This document shows, in pieces, positions 25,373 through 32,875 of a DNA stretch of 64,000 nt. The notes below the pieces were generated by a model. The model ran no database searches. It was given only the letters and a program-made list of their open reading frames with translations, and was not told the origin of the DNA. The position numbers and the translations under genes are program-made. Position 1 is the first letter of the stretch. Each line of letters begins with the position of its first letter. Source of the DNA: an uncultured Lachnospiraceae bacterium (GTDB taxonomy: Bacteria; Bacillota; Clostridia; Lachnospirales; Lachnospiraceae); contig CAJUKV010000001.1 in assembly GCA_910587305.1 (NCBI GenBank), positions 98,621 to 162,620 of the forward strand, in the 5' to 3' direction.

Positions 25373-25768
25373 TCAGCCTGTACTGTCTTTCTCTTTCTTC
25401 TCCGCATTTAATTGAATTCTGATTGTATCGGCAATTACCGCTATGTATTCGCTGTTGGTAGGTCTCGCATTTCCATTTTCACAGCAATATCCAAAAAGAC
25501 CTTCGAACGTCTTCTTGTTTCCTCTCTCCCATGAAATTTCAATTGCATTGCGTATAGCCCTCTCAACCTTTCCGTCCGTAGTATTATACCTCTTTGCAAT
25601 TTCCGGGTAAAGCAGTTTGGTGACGCTTCCCACCACTTTCATATCTTCCTCCGCCATAAGCACTGCGGTACGCACATACCTGTATCCCTTCAAATGTGCC
25701 GGCACACCGATATCAAGCATCATGTTAGACACCATCTGCTCTATTTTCTTGTCGTCTTTTTCCTGCAT
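25373..25768 (-). CDS. Stand-alone Spo0A-type DNA-binding domain protein
   Basis: A 131-residue protein that consists almost entirely of the Spo0A C-terminal effector domain. MLDIGVPAHLKGYRYVRTA, SVTKLLYPEIAKRY, the recognition helix region VERAIRNAIEISWERGN and NARPTNSEYIAVIADTIR line up with Spo0A residues of roughly 150-260. The receiver domain that holds the phosphorylated aspartate is absent, and the first 20 residues are too short to replace it. It is the first gene of the minus-strand operon, 21 bases before pseC, so it may regulate that operon or itself. CAGGAG lies nine bases upstream of the ATG. It binds DNA by inference; phosphorylation control is not possible in the usual way. Confidence 0.88.
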   Translation of the reverse strand: MQEKDDKKIEQMVSNMMLDIGVPAHLKGYRYVRTAVLMAEEDMKVVGSVTKLLYPEIAKRYNTTDGKVERAIRNAIEISWERGNKKTFEGLFGYCCENGNARPTNSEYIAVIADTIRIQLNAEKKEKDSTG

Positions 25769-25803
25769 AATTTACGTTCTCCTGTTTCTCAAGATTGTTT
25801 TTA

Positions 25804-25831
25804 ATAGTAATTATAGTATAAATTATGTCAA
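25804..25831 (-). promoter_or_regulatory. Candidate promoter for the Spo0A-like/pseC operon
   Basis: Minus-strand TTGACA (25826-25831) has TACTAT (25804-25809) 16 bases downstream. A perfect TATAAT also lies at 25810-25815 but without a good upstream box. One of the two probably drives the operon. I saw no clear TGTCGAA-type Spo0A box here. Confidence 0.45.
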
Positions 25832-25875
25832 TTTCCGTGAATAGTTGTAATTCATCGCATTATACGTTATTTGTG

Positions 25876-26523
25876 TCATAAAATTTCATATTTCTCCATA
25901 AAATTGCGAAAAAAATGCACAAATCCACCTTCTGAAACCAAACCATCCTGAGAATCATCTTCTAAGTCGTAAAAATATCTGTGCGTCTTGGCATCAAGGG
26001 AAATACTGTCCAGTGGAAAGCCAGGCACTCTTTTCTTATGGGGCACATCTGTAAACAAAAAAGGCTCTCCCCACAAATCCATCTCCATACTTTCTTCCCT
26101 ATGCTGCTCGTCCCAAATCAGGCAAATAGCGTTTTTATACCTGCCCCTCACCGGCCCATATTCCTTTACCAGAGCGGTATAATGTAAAATAAGCTCCTCG
26201 TCGCTGAGCCTTATCCCGCCTTCGCCTCGTACATGAATCCCCGGCTGTAAACTTTCCGGCAGCATATCCCCTGTAGTATGATTCCACAGGTAAAGCCCAC
26301 TGTCACAGGAAAATACCGGGCACTTAAAAATCTGAAAATAACTTTCCGCCTTCAGCCTCGCATTTTCAAGAGGCGTCTTACCCGTTTCTTTCACTTCCGG
26401 CGCTACAATTCCCCTTGCTCCGGCCGCATCCTTTAATCCGATAATTTTGCAGGGGAGAGCGCTTAACACTCTTTGCATGTAAGCTATTTTTGCATCGTTC
26501 CCCGTTCCGTATATAATCTGCAT
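25876..26523 (-). CDS. RdgB/HAM1-like non-canonical purine NTP pyrophosphatase
   Basis: A 215-residue protein of the Ham1/ITPase family. It begins MQIIYGTGNDAKIAYMQRVL, where the usual T-x-N-x-x-K loop binds the triphosphate. VKETGKTPLENARLKAESY (about residue 49) and FSCDSGLYL provide the catalytic acidic residues. These enzymes hydrolyse dITP, XTP and similar nucleotides and clean the nucleotide pool. It is more diverged than typical RdgB (no intact SHR motif at the C-terminus), so the substrate could differ. It is followed closely by the Spo0A-like gene on the same strand and preceded by the glycosylase gene 29 bases away. Confidence 0.8.
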   Translation of the reverse strand: MQIIYGTGNDAKIAYMQRVLSALPCKIIGLKDAAGARGIVAPEVKETGKTPLENARLKAESYFQIFKCPVFSCDSGLYLWNHTTGDMLPESLQPGIHVRGEGGIRLSDEELILHYTALVKEYGPVRGRYKNAICLIWDEQHREESMEMDLWGEPFLFTDVPHKKRVPGFPLDSISLDAKTHRYFYDLEDDSQDGLVSEGGFVHFFRNFMEKYEIL

Positions 26524-26552
26524 TTTAACTTGACTTTCTGCCCGTGAAAAGT

Positions 26553-27086
26553 TTATTTGGCGGGCTTATAAACACCATCTTTTACAATAAATCGCCACAA
26601 AATATTTCTGTATTCTTCTGTGGCATAGTCGATTCCCACTCTCTTTGCCGTAACATATTCCGGCTTATATCCGTCGTCCTCCAGCCACAATAACCGAGAA
26701 GTCACCATATCCTCCTCATTTAATGTTCTATCTATCTCCATAGCCCGGGTCAGCTTCCCCGGCCCATTATAGCCTGCAACGCCACGAATCAGCACTGCCT
26801 CCGGACATCCTTCCTTCCCACTTACCACATTAAACAGGGCATGTATGCCATAGCATAGATAGATATACGCAGTTCCGCCCTTTTCATACAGGACTTTCGT
26901 TCGCTCCGTTTTCCCTTTGCTGGCATGGCAGGCCGTATCTTTCTCACCGCAATAGCATTCTGTTTCCATAATTCTATACTTAAGAACACCCTTTTTAGTT
27001 TTTCTACATAGCAGTTTACCCAAAAGTTCCGGCGCCAGCTCCTTAGCGGGACGGCTTAGCGCCTGCCTGCCCATTCGTTTTCCCAT
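26553..27086 (-). CDS. 3-methyladenine DNA glycosylase (MPG/AAG family)
   Basis: About 177 residues, the normal length for bacterial MPG proteins. ELAPELLGKLLCRK, the catalytic-site ETECYCGEKDTACHASKGKT (about residues 40-59), AYIYLCYGIHALFNVV and VLIRGVAGYNGPGKLTRAM follow the family pattern. It removes alkylated purines from DNA in base excision repair. The start at 27086 has AGGAGG six bases upstream; the frame is open to 27107. The leader (27087-27140) is a repeat shared with the SGNH lipoprotein gene and nahK. The next gene removes damaged nucleotides, so the pair fits a nucleic-acid housekeeping unit. Confidence 0.93.
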   Translation of the reverse strand: MGKRMGRQALSRPAKELAPELLGKLLCRKTKKGVLKYRIMETECYCGEKDTACHASKGKTERTKVLYEKGGTAYIYLCYGIHALFNVVSGKEGCPEAVLIRGVAGYNGPGKLTRAMEIDRTLNEEDMVTSRLLWLEDDGYKPEYVTAKRVGIDYATEEYRNILWRFIVKDGVYKPAK

Positions 27087-27140
27087 AGCAATCCTCCTTG
27101 CTTCCAATCACCCGCAAATTTGGACGTCAGGCACAAATTA
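27087..27140 (-). repeat. Family 2 palindromic leader (copy b), before the glycosylase gene
   Basis: Minus strand: TAATTTGTGCCTGACGTCC, AAATTTGCGGGTGATTGG, AAGCAAGGAGGATTGCT, then the ATG. It matches the nahK leader (31574-31629) in AATTTGTGC, the ACG-CCAAATTTG-GGG core and AGCA-GGAGGATT, and the SGNH leader in its 3' half. Confidence 0.65.
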
Positions 27141-27204
27141 GTCCGTGAAAAATTAACCTTTCACAATAACCCTTCCTACTTCCGGCAGCCTGCAAATTGA
27201 ACCT

Positions 27205-27306
27205 CTATGCCCCTATATAGTCCAGATAATCTTCCTCGCTGGCAAATAACATATATTTTCCTTCTACCAGTCCCATATACCCGTTATTTACAAAATATCC
27301 TTTCAT
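27205..27306 (-). CDS. 33-residue conserved-looking small protein
   Basis: A short frame of 33 codons begins MKGYFVNNGYMGLVEGKY and ends in an acidic helix-like tail (ASEEDYLDYIGA). A perfect AGGAGG lies seven bases before the ATG, the spacing of well-expressed genes here. I recall similar 30-50 residue proteins with a GYFV-GY-G-V-G-Y-LFAS-DY pattern in Lachnospiraceae, of unknown function. It lies alone between the Na/Pi cotransporter and the glycosylase gene, on the same strand. No membrane segment or cysteine is present. The coding call rests on the ribosome site, the composition and this recollection. Confidence 0.72.
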   Translation of the reverse strand: MKGYFVNNGYMGLVEGKYMLFASEEDYLDYIGA

Positions 27307-27393
27307 ATTCCTGCCTCCTGTTATTTGGATTGATTTCCTGTTATAACCAGAATAACATTATGGCAGTCCTATAAAACGGACTCTAAGCCGTTG

Positions 27394-29166
27394 TTAAGGC
27401 AATTTATATTTCTCCTGGAGCTTCTTTACCTCGTCCAAAAATGCAGCGGAGTTTTTATTTGTTAAATGCTCCTGAAAGCCATGGGTTCCAAAGTTTTCCT
27501 CATTCAGCTGTAACAGACAAAGGGCAATGTTAGAACAATGATCTGACACTCTCTCATAATTAGTGGAAATGTCCGAAAGGATAAAGCCCATCTCAATCGT
27601 ACACTTCCCTTTACGCAGTCTTTTTACATGGCGCTTTTTAATCTCTGAGTTCAAATAATCAATAAGCTCCTCCATAGGCTCCACTATATTCGCCAGCTCT
27701 AAATCCTCCTCGTGGAACACCTGAATAGATGCGTTGATGATGTCCCTCACCGCCTCTGAAAAAACTCTCAGCTCTTCTACCGCCTTTTTGGAAAAATACA
27801 AATCTTTATCATACATTTCCCTGGCGGATTCCATAATATTGACGGCATGATCGGAAATCCTCTCAAAATCTCCAATGCAGTGCAGAAGTATGGTAAGTTC
27901 CTGGCTGTCTTTTTCCGTAAGATGTTTGCTGCTTATTTTTACAAGATAGGTACTTAACTCATCCTCATAATGATCCACCAAATCTTCCAGTTCTATTACC
28001 TTATCCGCCTTTTTGGGGTCAAATTTATGAAACAGCTCCATAGCAAGAAATAACCCGTCCCTCGCATAATTCGCCATATCCAACGCAGCGTTTTTGCACT
28101 GTTCAAGGGCCACCCTTGGGGTACTTAAAAATCTGGCGTCCAAAATCTGGATTTCCTTATTAGCGTCTATAACCGACGGCGTCTCTTCGCTGCTTTCAGG
28201 TATTGTCAGATAAGCCAGCTTCTCCAAAACCCATGTAAAGGGATACATAGCTACTACTGCCACAACATTAAATGTGGTATGTATTACCGCGACTCCTATC
28301 GCGCTTGCCGTCCTGTTCAAAAACTCAAATTGAAAAACTGCGTTCAAGGTATAAAAAATCACCATGAAGGCCGCTACTTTTATTACTTTATAATAAAGGC
28401 CTATAAAAGCCGCTCTTTTCGCCTGTCTGCCTGCGCTTGCACTGGAAATCATCGCCGCCACACAGTCTCCCACATTCTGCCCCATAATAATAGGAATGGC
28501 CGTTGAATAACTGACTGCCCCGGATACGCATAGCGCCTGCAAAATACCTACGGATGCGGAGGACGATTGAATAATAGCCGTAAGCACAAGACCAATCAGC
28601 ATACCCAAAACCGGATTCGAAAACATAAGCAGGATATCAATAAAATCAGGATTCTCCGCTAACGGCTTTACGGTACTTGACATGGTTTCCATACCAAACA
28701 TAAGTACCGCAAACCCGATCATAATTGTTGCGGCCACCTTATGCTTTTCCCGCTTACACATGCTCATCATAATTACGCCGGCAAACGCCAGAATTGGAGA
28801 AAAGGAAGATGGCTTGAGAAGCTGTAAAAAAAGACTTGAGCCCTCCACCCCTGTCAGGCTCAGAAGCCATGCTGTCACAGTGGTTCCCACATTCGCCCCT
28901 AAAATAACCCCTACTGCCTGTCCAAGCTTCATAATTCCTGAGTTTACAAAGCCAACCACCATAACGGTGGTGGCAGAGGAGGACTGGATAATTGCCGTCA
29001 CCCCTGCGCCCAGGAGGATTGCCATCAGCTTGTTTGCCGTGAGCTTCTCCAAAATAATTTCCAGTTTACCTCCGGACGCCTTTTTCAGTCCGTCGCCCAG
29101 TACATCCATTCCATACAAAAACAGCGCCAGTCCGCCTATCATGGTAAGTACACTAAAGATATCCAT
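27394..29166 (-). CDS. Na+/phosphate cotransporter family protein with C-terminal PhoU-like domain
   Basis: A 590-residue protein of the NptA/YjbB type. The membrane domain (residues 1-310) holds two copies of the Na/Pi-cotransporter repeat with GVTAIIQSSSATTVMVVGFVN near residue 58 and TAIIQSSSASVGILQ near residue 195; the QSSS motifs bind sodium and phosphate. From about residue 350 to 560 a helical PhoU-like domain follows (HCIGDFERISDHAVNI and YERVSDHCSNIA). It imports or exports phosphate with sodium. GGAGGAA lies before the ATG. It is divergent from the phosphorylase gene. The link between phosphate transport and the phosphate-consuming phosphorolysis next door is suggestive but not shown. 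Confidence 0.93.
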   Translation of the reverse strand: MDIFSVLTMIGGLALFLYGMDVLGDGLKKASGGKLEIILEKLTANKLMAILLGAGVTAIIQSSSATTVMVVGFVNSGIMKLGQAVGVILGANVGTTVTAWLLSLTGVEGSSLFLQLLKPSSFSPILAFAGVIMMSMCKREKHKVAATIMIGFAVLMFGMETMSSTVKPLAENPDFIDILLMFSNPVLGMLIGLVLTAIIQSSSASVGILQALCVSGAVSYSTAIPIIMGQNVGDCVAAMISSASAGRQAKRAAFIGLYYKVIKVAAFMVIFYTLNAVFQFEFLNRTASAIGVAVIHTTFNVVAVVAMYPFTWVLEKLAYLTIPESSEETPSVIDANKEIQILDARFLSTPRVALEQCKNAALDMANYARDGLFLAMELFHKFDPKKADKVIELEDLVDHYEDELSTYLVKISSKHLTEKDSQELTILLHCIGDFERISDHAVNIMESAREMYDKDLYFSKKAVEELRVFSEAVRDIINASIQVFHEEDLELANIVEPMEELIDYLNSEIKKRHVKRLRKGKCTIEMGFILSDISTNYERVSDHCSNIALCLLQLNEENFGTHGFQEHLTNKNSAAFLDEVKKLQEKYKLP

Positions 29167-29272
29167 TATCTTTCTTCCTCCGAATGTGCCATAAACTTCC
29201 TACGTTTTTTATTCTACACTATTTCATCCATTTTGGATACAAGTATTTTTAAAGCAGCCTGTTACAAAACCC

Positions 29273-29301
29273 TTGACCGACATTATATATTCCATTAATA
29301 T
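29273..29301 (+). promoter_or_regulatory. Promoter for the GH112 phosphorylase gene
   Basis: TTGACC (29273-29278) and TAATAT (29296-29301) are 17 bases apart, about 60 bases before the start codon. Confidence 0.65.
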
Positions 29302-29323
29302 TTTTATATAACTATATTATATT

Positions 29324-29364
29324 TACGCCCGGATTTATGGGTACCGGTGAAAAGGAGGTTGGAA
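29324..29364 (+). repeat. Possible degenerate family 2 leader before the phosphorylase gene
   Basis: TACGCCCGGATTTATGGG followed by AAAAGGAGGTTGGAA and the ATG resembles TACGCCCAAATTTGTGGG...GGAGGATT of the nahK leader. Only part of the repeat is retained, so this is a weak match. Confidence 0.35.
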
Positions 29365-31524
29365 ATGGATTTAGAAAACACAGGTAGGCTGACGCTTCCT
29401 ACCGATTTAGACATGATTGATGAAACGATACGTTTAAAGGAGCTGCTCGGGGCCGATGCTTTGAGGGATTGTGACGGAACCTTAATGCCCCAGGAGCTTC
29501 TTGACCAGGATGCCAAAATATATGCCACCTACTACACTACCCGGAAAGACAATGACTGGGCCATGAAAAATCCGGAGGAGATCCAGCAGGAATACTTAAT
29601 CAGCGACCGGGTTACCGCGGTAGATACAAAGCTCCGGATTGCACTTATGAAAGGCTTCCATACCCAGCAGCTTAAAGTTAACACGATCGATTCCCCCAAG
29701 CGCTGGTGGGAAGTCATAGACAGGACCACAGGGGAAATTGTCCCCACGGATAAGTGGGAATATGATGAGACCTCCGGCGAGGTTGTAATTGAAACCATTC
29801 CCTATCACCAGTATACGGTCAGCTTCCTTGCTTTCCTAATCTGGGATCCGGTACACATGTACAACTTCATCACCAACGACTGGAAGGACGCCCCGCATCA
29901 GCTTACCTATGATGTGAGACAGCCTAAAACCCAAGCCTATGTAAAAGAAAAATTAAAAAAATGGTGTGAAGAAAACCCCAAAGTGGATGTGGTGCGCTTT
30001 ACCACCTTTTTTCACCAGTTTACACTTACCTTTGACGATAAAAAGCGGGAAAAATTTGTGGAATGGTTTGGTTACAGCGCCAGTGTCAGCCCTTATATAT
30101 TAGAACAGTTTGAAAAATGGGCAGGCTACAAATTCCGTCCTGAATTTATTGTTGATCAGGGTTATCACAATTCCATTTTCAGAGTCCCTTCCAGGGAATT
30201 CCTGGACTTTATTGAATTTCAGCAGATTGAAGTGAGCAAGCTTGCGAAAGAGCTGGTAGATATCGTTCACAGCTACGGCAAGGAAGCCATGATGTTTTTG
30301 GGCGATCACTGGATTGGAACGGAGCCTTTCGGAAAATACTTTGCAAATATCGGACTGGACGCTGTGGTTGGTTCCGTCGGGGATGGCGTTACTTTGCGCA
30401 TGATTTCCGATATAAAGGGTGTGAAATATACGGAAGGGAGACTTTTGCCCTATTTCTTCCCGGATGTTTTTACCGAAGGCGGAGACCCCATCGGAGAAGC
30501 CCAGGATAACTGGATGAAGGCAAGGCGCGCCATTTTGCGCTCTCCCTTAGATCGAATTGGCTACGGCGGATATTTAAAGCTTGCCGCCAAGTGGCCCGGA
30601 TTCATTGACCAGATTCAAAAGGTAGTCGGCGAATTTCGTCAGATCCACGCAAATATGCAGGGCACCAAAGCTTACACCGCCCCCTTTAAGGTTGCGATTT
30701 TAAATTGCTGGGGCAATCTGCGCAGATGGATGGCCAATCAGGTTCATCACGCCCTTTGGTATCGGGAAATTTATTCTTATGTGGGCGTGATAGAGTGTCT
30801 CAGCGGAATGCCGATAGACGTAGAATTTATCACCTTTGACCAGGTGCGGGAAGGCCTTGATCCCGATATTAAAGTCATCATCAACGCAGGGGACGCTTAT
30901 ACTTCATGGAGCGGCGCAGACAATTGGAAAGATGAGCGAGTGGTATGCGCTATCCGCAGATTTGTGGATCAGGGCGGCGGCTTTATCGGCGTAGGCGAGC
31001 CCAGCGCCTGCCAATATCAGGGGCGCTTTTTCCAGCTCAGCGACGTGCTGGGTGTGGACAGAGAGCTTGGTTTTTCTATGAGCACAGATAAATACAATGA
31101 ATTAAACAGCAATCACTTTATTTTGGAAGATACCCCTGGTGAAATAGATTTTGGAGAGGGCAAGAGCCGTATTTACGCCCAGGGTGAGAATTATCAGATT
31201 CTAAATATGGACGGGAAATACAGCCGCCTGGTAGTCAACAACTACGGAAAAGGAAGAAGCGTTTATTTTACAGGTCTCCCTTATTCCCCCCAAAACTGCC
31301 GTATCCTGCTGCGCGCTATTTATTTTGCCGCCCACCAGGAATCTGAAATCAAAAAATACTATGTCACCAATGTTGACACGGAGGTGGTAGCCTTTGAAAA
31401 AACCGGGAAAATTGCGATTATAAATAACTCTAAAGAACCAAAGCAGACTGAGCTTTACGTAAACGGGCAGCTCAAAAAACAGCTTGATATGGCGCCTATG
31501 GAAATGCGCTGGGAAAATTTATAG
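29365..31524 (+). CDS. lnpA: GH112 1,3-beta-galactosyl-N-acetylhexosamine phosphorylase
   Basis: A 719-residue glycoside hydrolase family 112 enzyme, of typical length. GRLTLPTDLDM opens the protein, RWWEVIDRTTGEIVPTDKWEY and DVVRFTTFFHQFTLTF follow, and the catalytic acid is in MFLGDHWIGTEPF (about residue 313). The C-terminal part has a glutamine-amidotransferase-like middle domain (VIINAGDAYTSW) and a beta-sandwich. It splits galacto-N-biose or lacto-N-biose with phosphate into galactose-1-phosphate and an N-acetylhexosamine. AGGAGG lies six bases before the ATG. A NahK-like kinase gene follows 105 bases later, which favours GNB/LNB over galactosyl-rhamnose as substrate. No sugar transporter is adjacent. 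Confidence 0.93.
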   Translation: MDLENTGRLTLPTDLDMIDETIRLKELLGADALRDCDGTLMPQELLDQDAKIYATYYTTRKDNDWAMKNPEEIQQEYLISDRVTAVDTKLRIALMKGFHTQQLKVNTIDSPKRWWEVIDRTTGEIVPTDKWEYDETSGEVVIETIPYHQYTVSFLAFLIWDPVHMYNFITNDWKDAPHQLTYDVRQPKTQAYVKEKLKKWCEENPKVDVVRFTTFFHQFTLTFDDKKREKFVEWFGYSASVSPYILEQFEKWAGYKFRPEFIVDQGYHNSIFRVPSREFLDFIEFQQIEVSKLAKELVDIVHSYGKEAMMFLGDHWIGTEPFGKYFANIGLDAVVGSVGDGVTLRMISDIKGVKYTEGRLLPYFFPDVFTEGGDPIGEAQDNWMKARRAILRSPLDRIGYGGYLKLAAKWPGFIDQIQKVVGEFRQIHANMQGTKAYTAPFKVAILNCWGNLRRWMANQVHHALWYREIYSYVGVIECLSGMPIDVEFITFDQVREGLDPDIKVIINAGDAYTSWSGADNWKDERVVCAIRRFVDQGGGFIGVGEPSACQYQGRFFQLSDVLGVDRELGFSMSTDKYNELNSNHFILEDTPGEIDFGEGKSRIYAQGENYQILNMDGKYSRLVVNNYGKGRSVYFTGLPYSPQNCRILLRAIYFAAHQESEIKKYYVTNVDTEVVAFEKTGKIAIINNSKEPKQTELYVNGQLKKQLDMAPMEMRWENL

Positions 31525-31573
31525 GTATGAGGGATTAGATTGAAAAATCATTCCGGCGACTGATTTTATCAAT

Positions 31574-31629
31574 CACAAATTTGTGCTTACGCCCAAATTT
31601 GTGGGCTGTATAAAGCATGGAGGATTAAT
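31574..31629 (+). repeat. Family 2 palindromic leader (copy c), before nahK
   Basis: CACAAATTTGTG (31574-31585) and GCCCAAATTTGTGGGC (31591-31606) are two short perfect palindromes. They are followed by AGCATGGAGGATTAAT and the nahK ATG. It aligns with 27087-27140 over about 55 bases. Confidence 0.65.
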
Positions 31630-32757
31630 ATGAATAGCGAAAATACAGTTTATGACAAAATAGACAATGCCATTGCACAGTTTACGCAAAAAGGAAGTCT
31701 TATAGAAAAAAAACCTTACGGAAACGGCCATATTAACGACACTTATCTGCTCACCTATGAACTATCCGGCGGGCAGACAAGACAGTATATTCTTCAAAGA
31801 ATGAACCATTCTATCTTTAAGCGCCCAAAGCTTCTTATGGAAAATATGGTGAACGTCACCGAATACTTAAGAAAGATTATCGCCGCCCAGGGGGGCGACC
31901 CTGACAGAGAAACCTTAAATGTGATAAAAACCAAAAATGGCGCCAGCTACTACGAGGATGAAAATCATAATTACTTTAGAATGTTTCTGTTTATCGAAAA
32001 CACGCTCTGCCTTGAAAAAGTAGAAAGCGCAAAGGATTTCTATGACAGCGCTGTGGCCTTTGGCAACTTTCAGAGAATGTTAGTGGACTATCCCGCCCAT
32101 ACGCTCCATGAAACCATTCCGAATTTCCACAATACGCCCTCCCGCTTTGCAGATTTTAAAAAAGCGGTGGAAAGAGATCCCCTTGGAAGATCTGCTAATG
32201 CAAAGCCTGAGATTGCCTTTGCCCTCGCGCGAGAATCAGATACTTCTATTTTAACAACACTATTGGAAAAAGGAATGCTCCCTCTTAGGGTAACCCACAA
32301 CGATACGAAGTTAAACAATATTCTGTTTGACAAAGACACCAGAAAAGCTCTGTGCATTATTGATTTAGATACGGTAATGCCCGGCCTTTCTCTCTATGAT
32401 TTCGGGGATTCCATCCGCTTTGGCGCCAGTACCGGAGCTGAGGACGAAACCGATTTAGACAAAGTTACTCTGGACTTATCTTTATTCGAGACCTTTGTCA
32501 GCGGTTTTTTAAAGGGATGCGGCGAAAGCCTGACGGAAAGGGAAATTGAAATGCTCCCCATGGGCGCAAAATTGATGACTTATGAGTGCGGCATACGATT
32601 TTTGGCGGATTACCTGGAAGGAGATGTTTATTTCAAAATCCACAGGGAAAACCACAATCTGGACCGGGCAAGAACTCAGTTTAAACTGGTGGCGGATATG
32701 GAAAAGAAATGGACTGACATGGAAAAGATTATCCGCCAACAGGCCGGCTTAAAATAA
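31630..32757 (+). CDS. nahK: N-acetylhexosamine 1-kinase-like phosphotransferase
   Basis: A 375-residue aminoglycoside-phosphotransferase-type kinase. GNGHINDTYLL forms the nucleotide loop (about residue 32), RVTHNDTKLNNILFD (about residue 218) is the catalytic Brenner motif and IIDLDTVMPG the metal-binding motif. With the GH112 phosphorylase upstream it fits NahK, which phosphorylates GlcNAc or GalNAc at C1 with ATP. GGAGGATT precedes the ATG. In bifidobacteria GNB/LNB catabolism also needs a uridylyltransferase and an epimerase; neither is next to these genes. The family is firm, the substrate inferred from context. Confidence 0.88.
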   Translation: MNSENTVYDKIDNAIAQFTQKGSLIEKKPYGNGHINDTYLLTYELSGGQTRQYILQRMNHSIFKRPKLLMENMVNVTEYLRKIIAAQGGDPDRETLNVIKTKNGASYYEDENHNYFRMFLFIENTLCLEKVESAKDFYDSAVAFGNFQRMLVDYPAHTLHETIPNFHNTPSRFADFKKAVERDPLGRSANAKPEIAFALARESDTSILTTLLEKGMLPLRVTHNDTKLNNILFDKDTRKALCIIDLDTVMPGLSLYDFGDSIRFGASTGAEDETDLDKVTLDLSLFETFVSGFLKGCGESLTEREIEMLPMGAKLMTYECGIRFLADYLEGDVYFKIHRENHNLDRARTQFKLVADMEKKWTDMEKIIRQQAGLK

Positions 32758-32795
32758 GCCGTAAACTATGCTCAGGAAAAATATAGGAACAATTT

Positions 32796-32838
32796 GTACA
32801 TTCTCTGTAAAACAGACCTGATTTTACAGAGAATGTAC
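32796..32838. terminator. Long hairpin between nahK and mfd (possible bidirectional terminator)
   Basis: GTACATTCTCTGTAAAA (32796-32812) and TTTTACAGAGAATGTAC (32822-32838) form a perfect 17-pair stem with a nine-base loop. The genes on both sides converge on it. The flanking T-runs are weak (AAATTTT 17 bases later), so termination is likely but not certain. Confidence 0.55.
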
Positions 32839-32875
32839 GATTAATCCCAAATTTTAATATCCTGGGGTTATCTTG

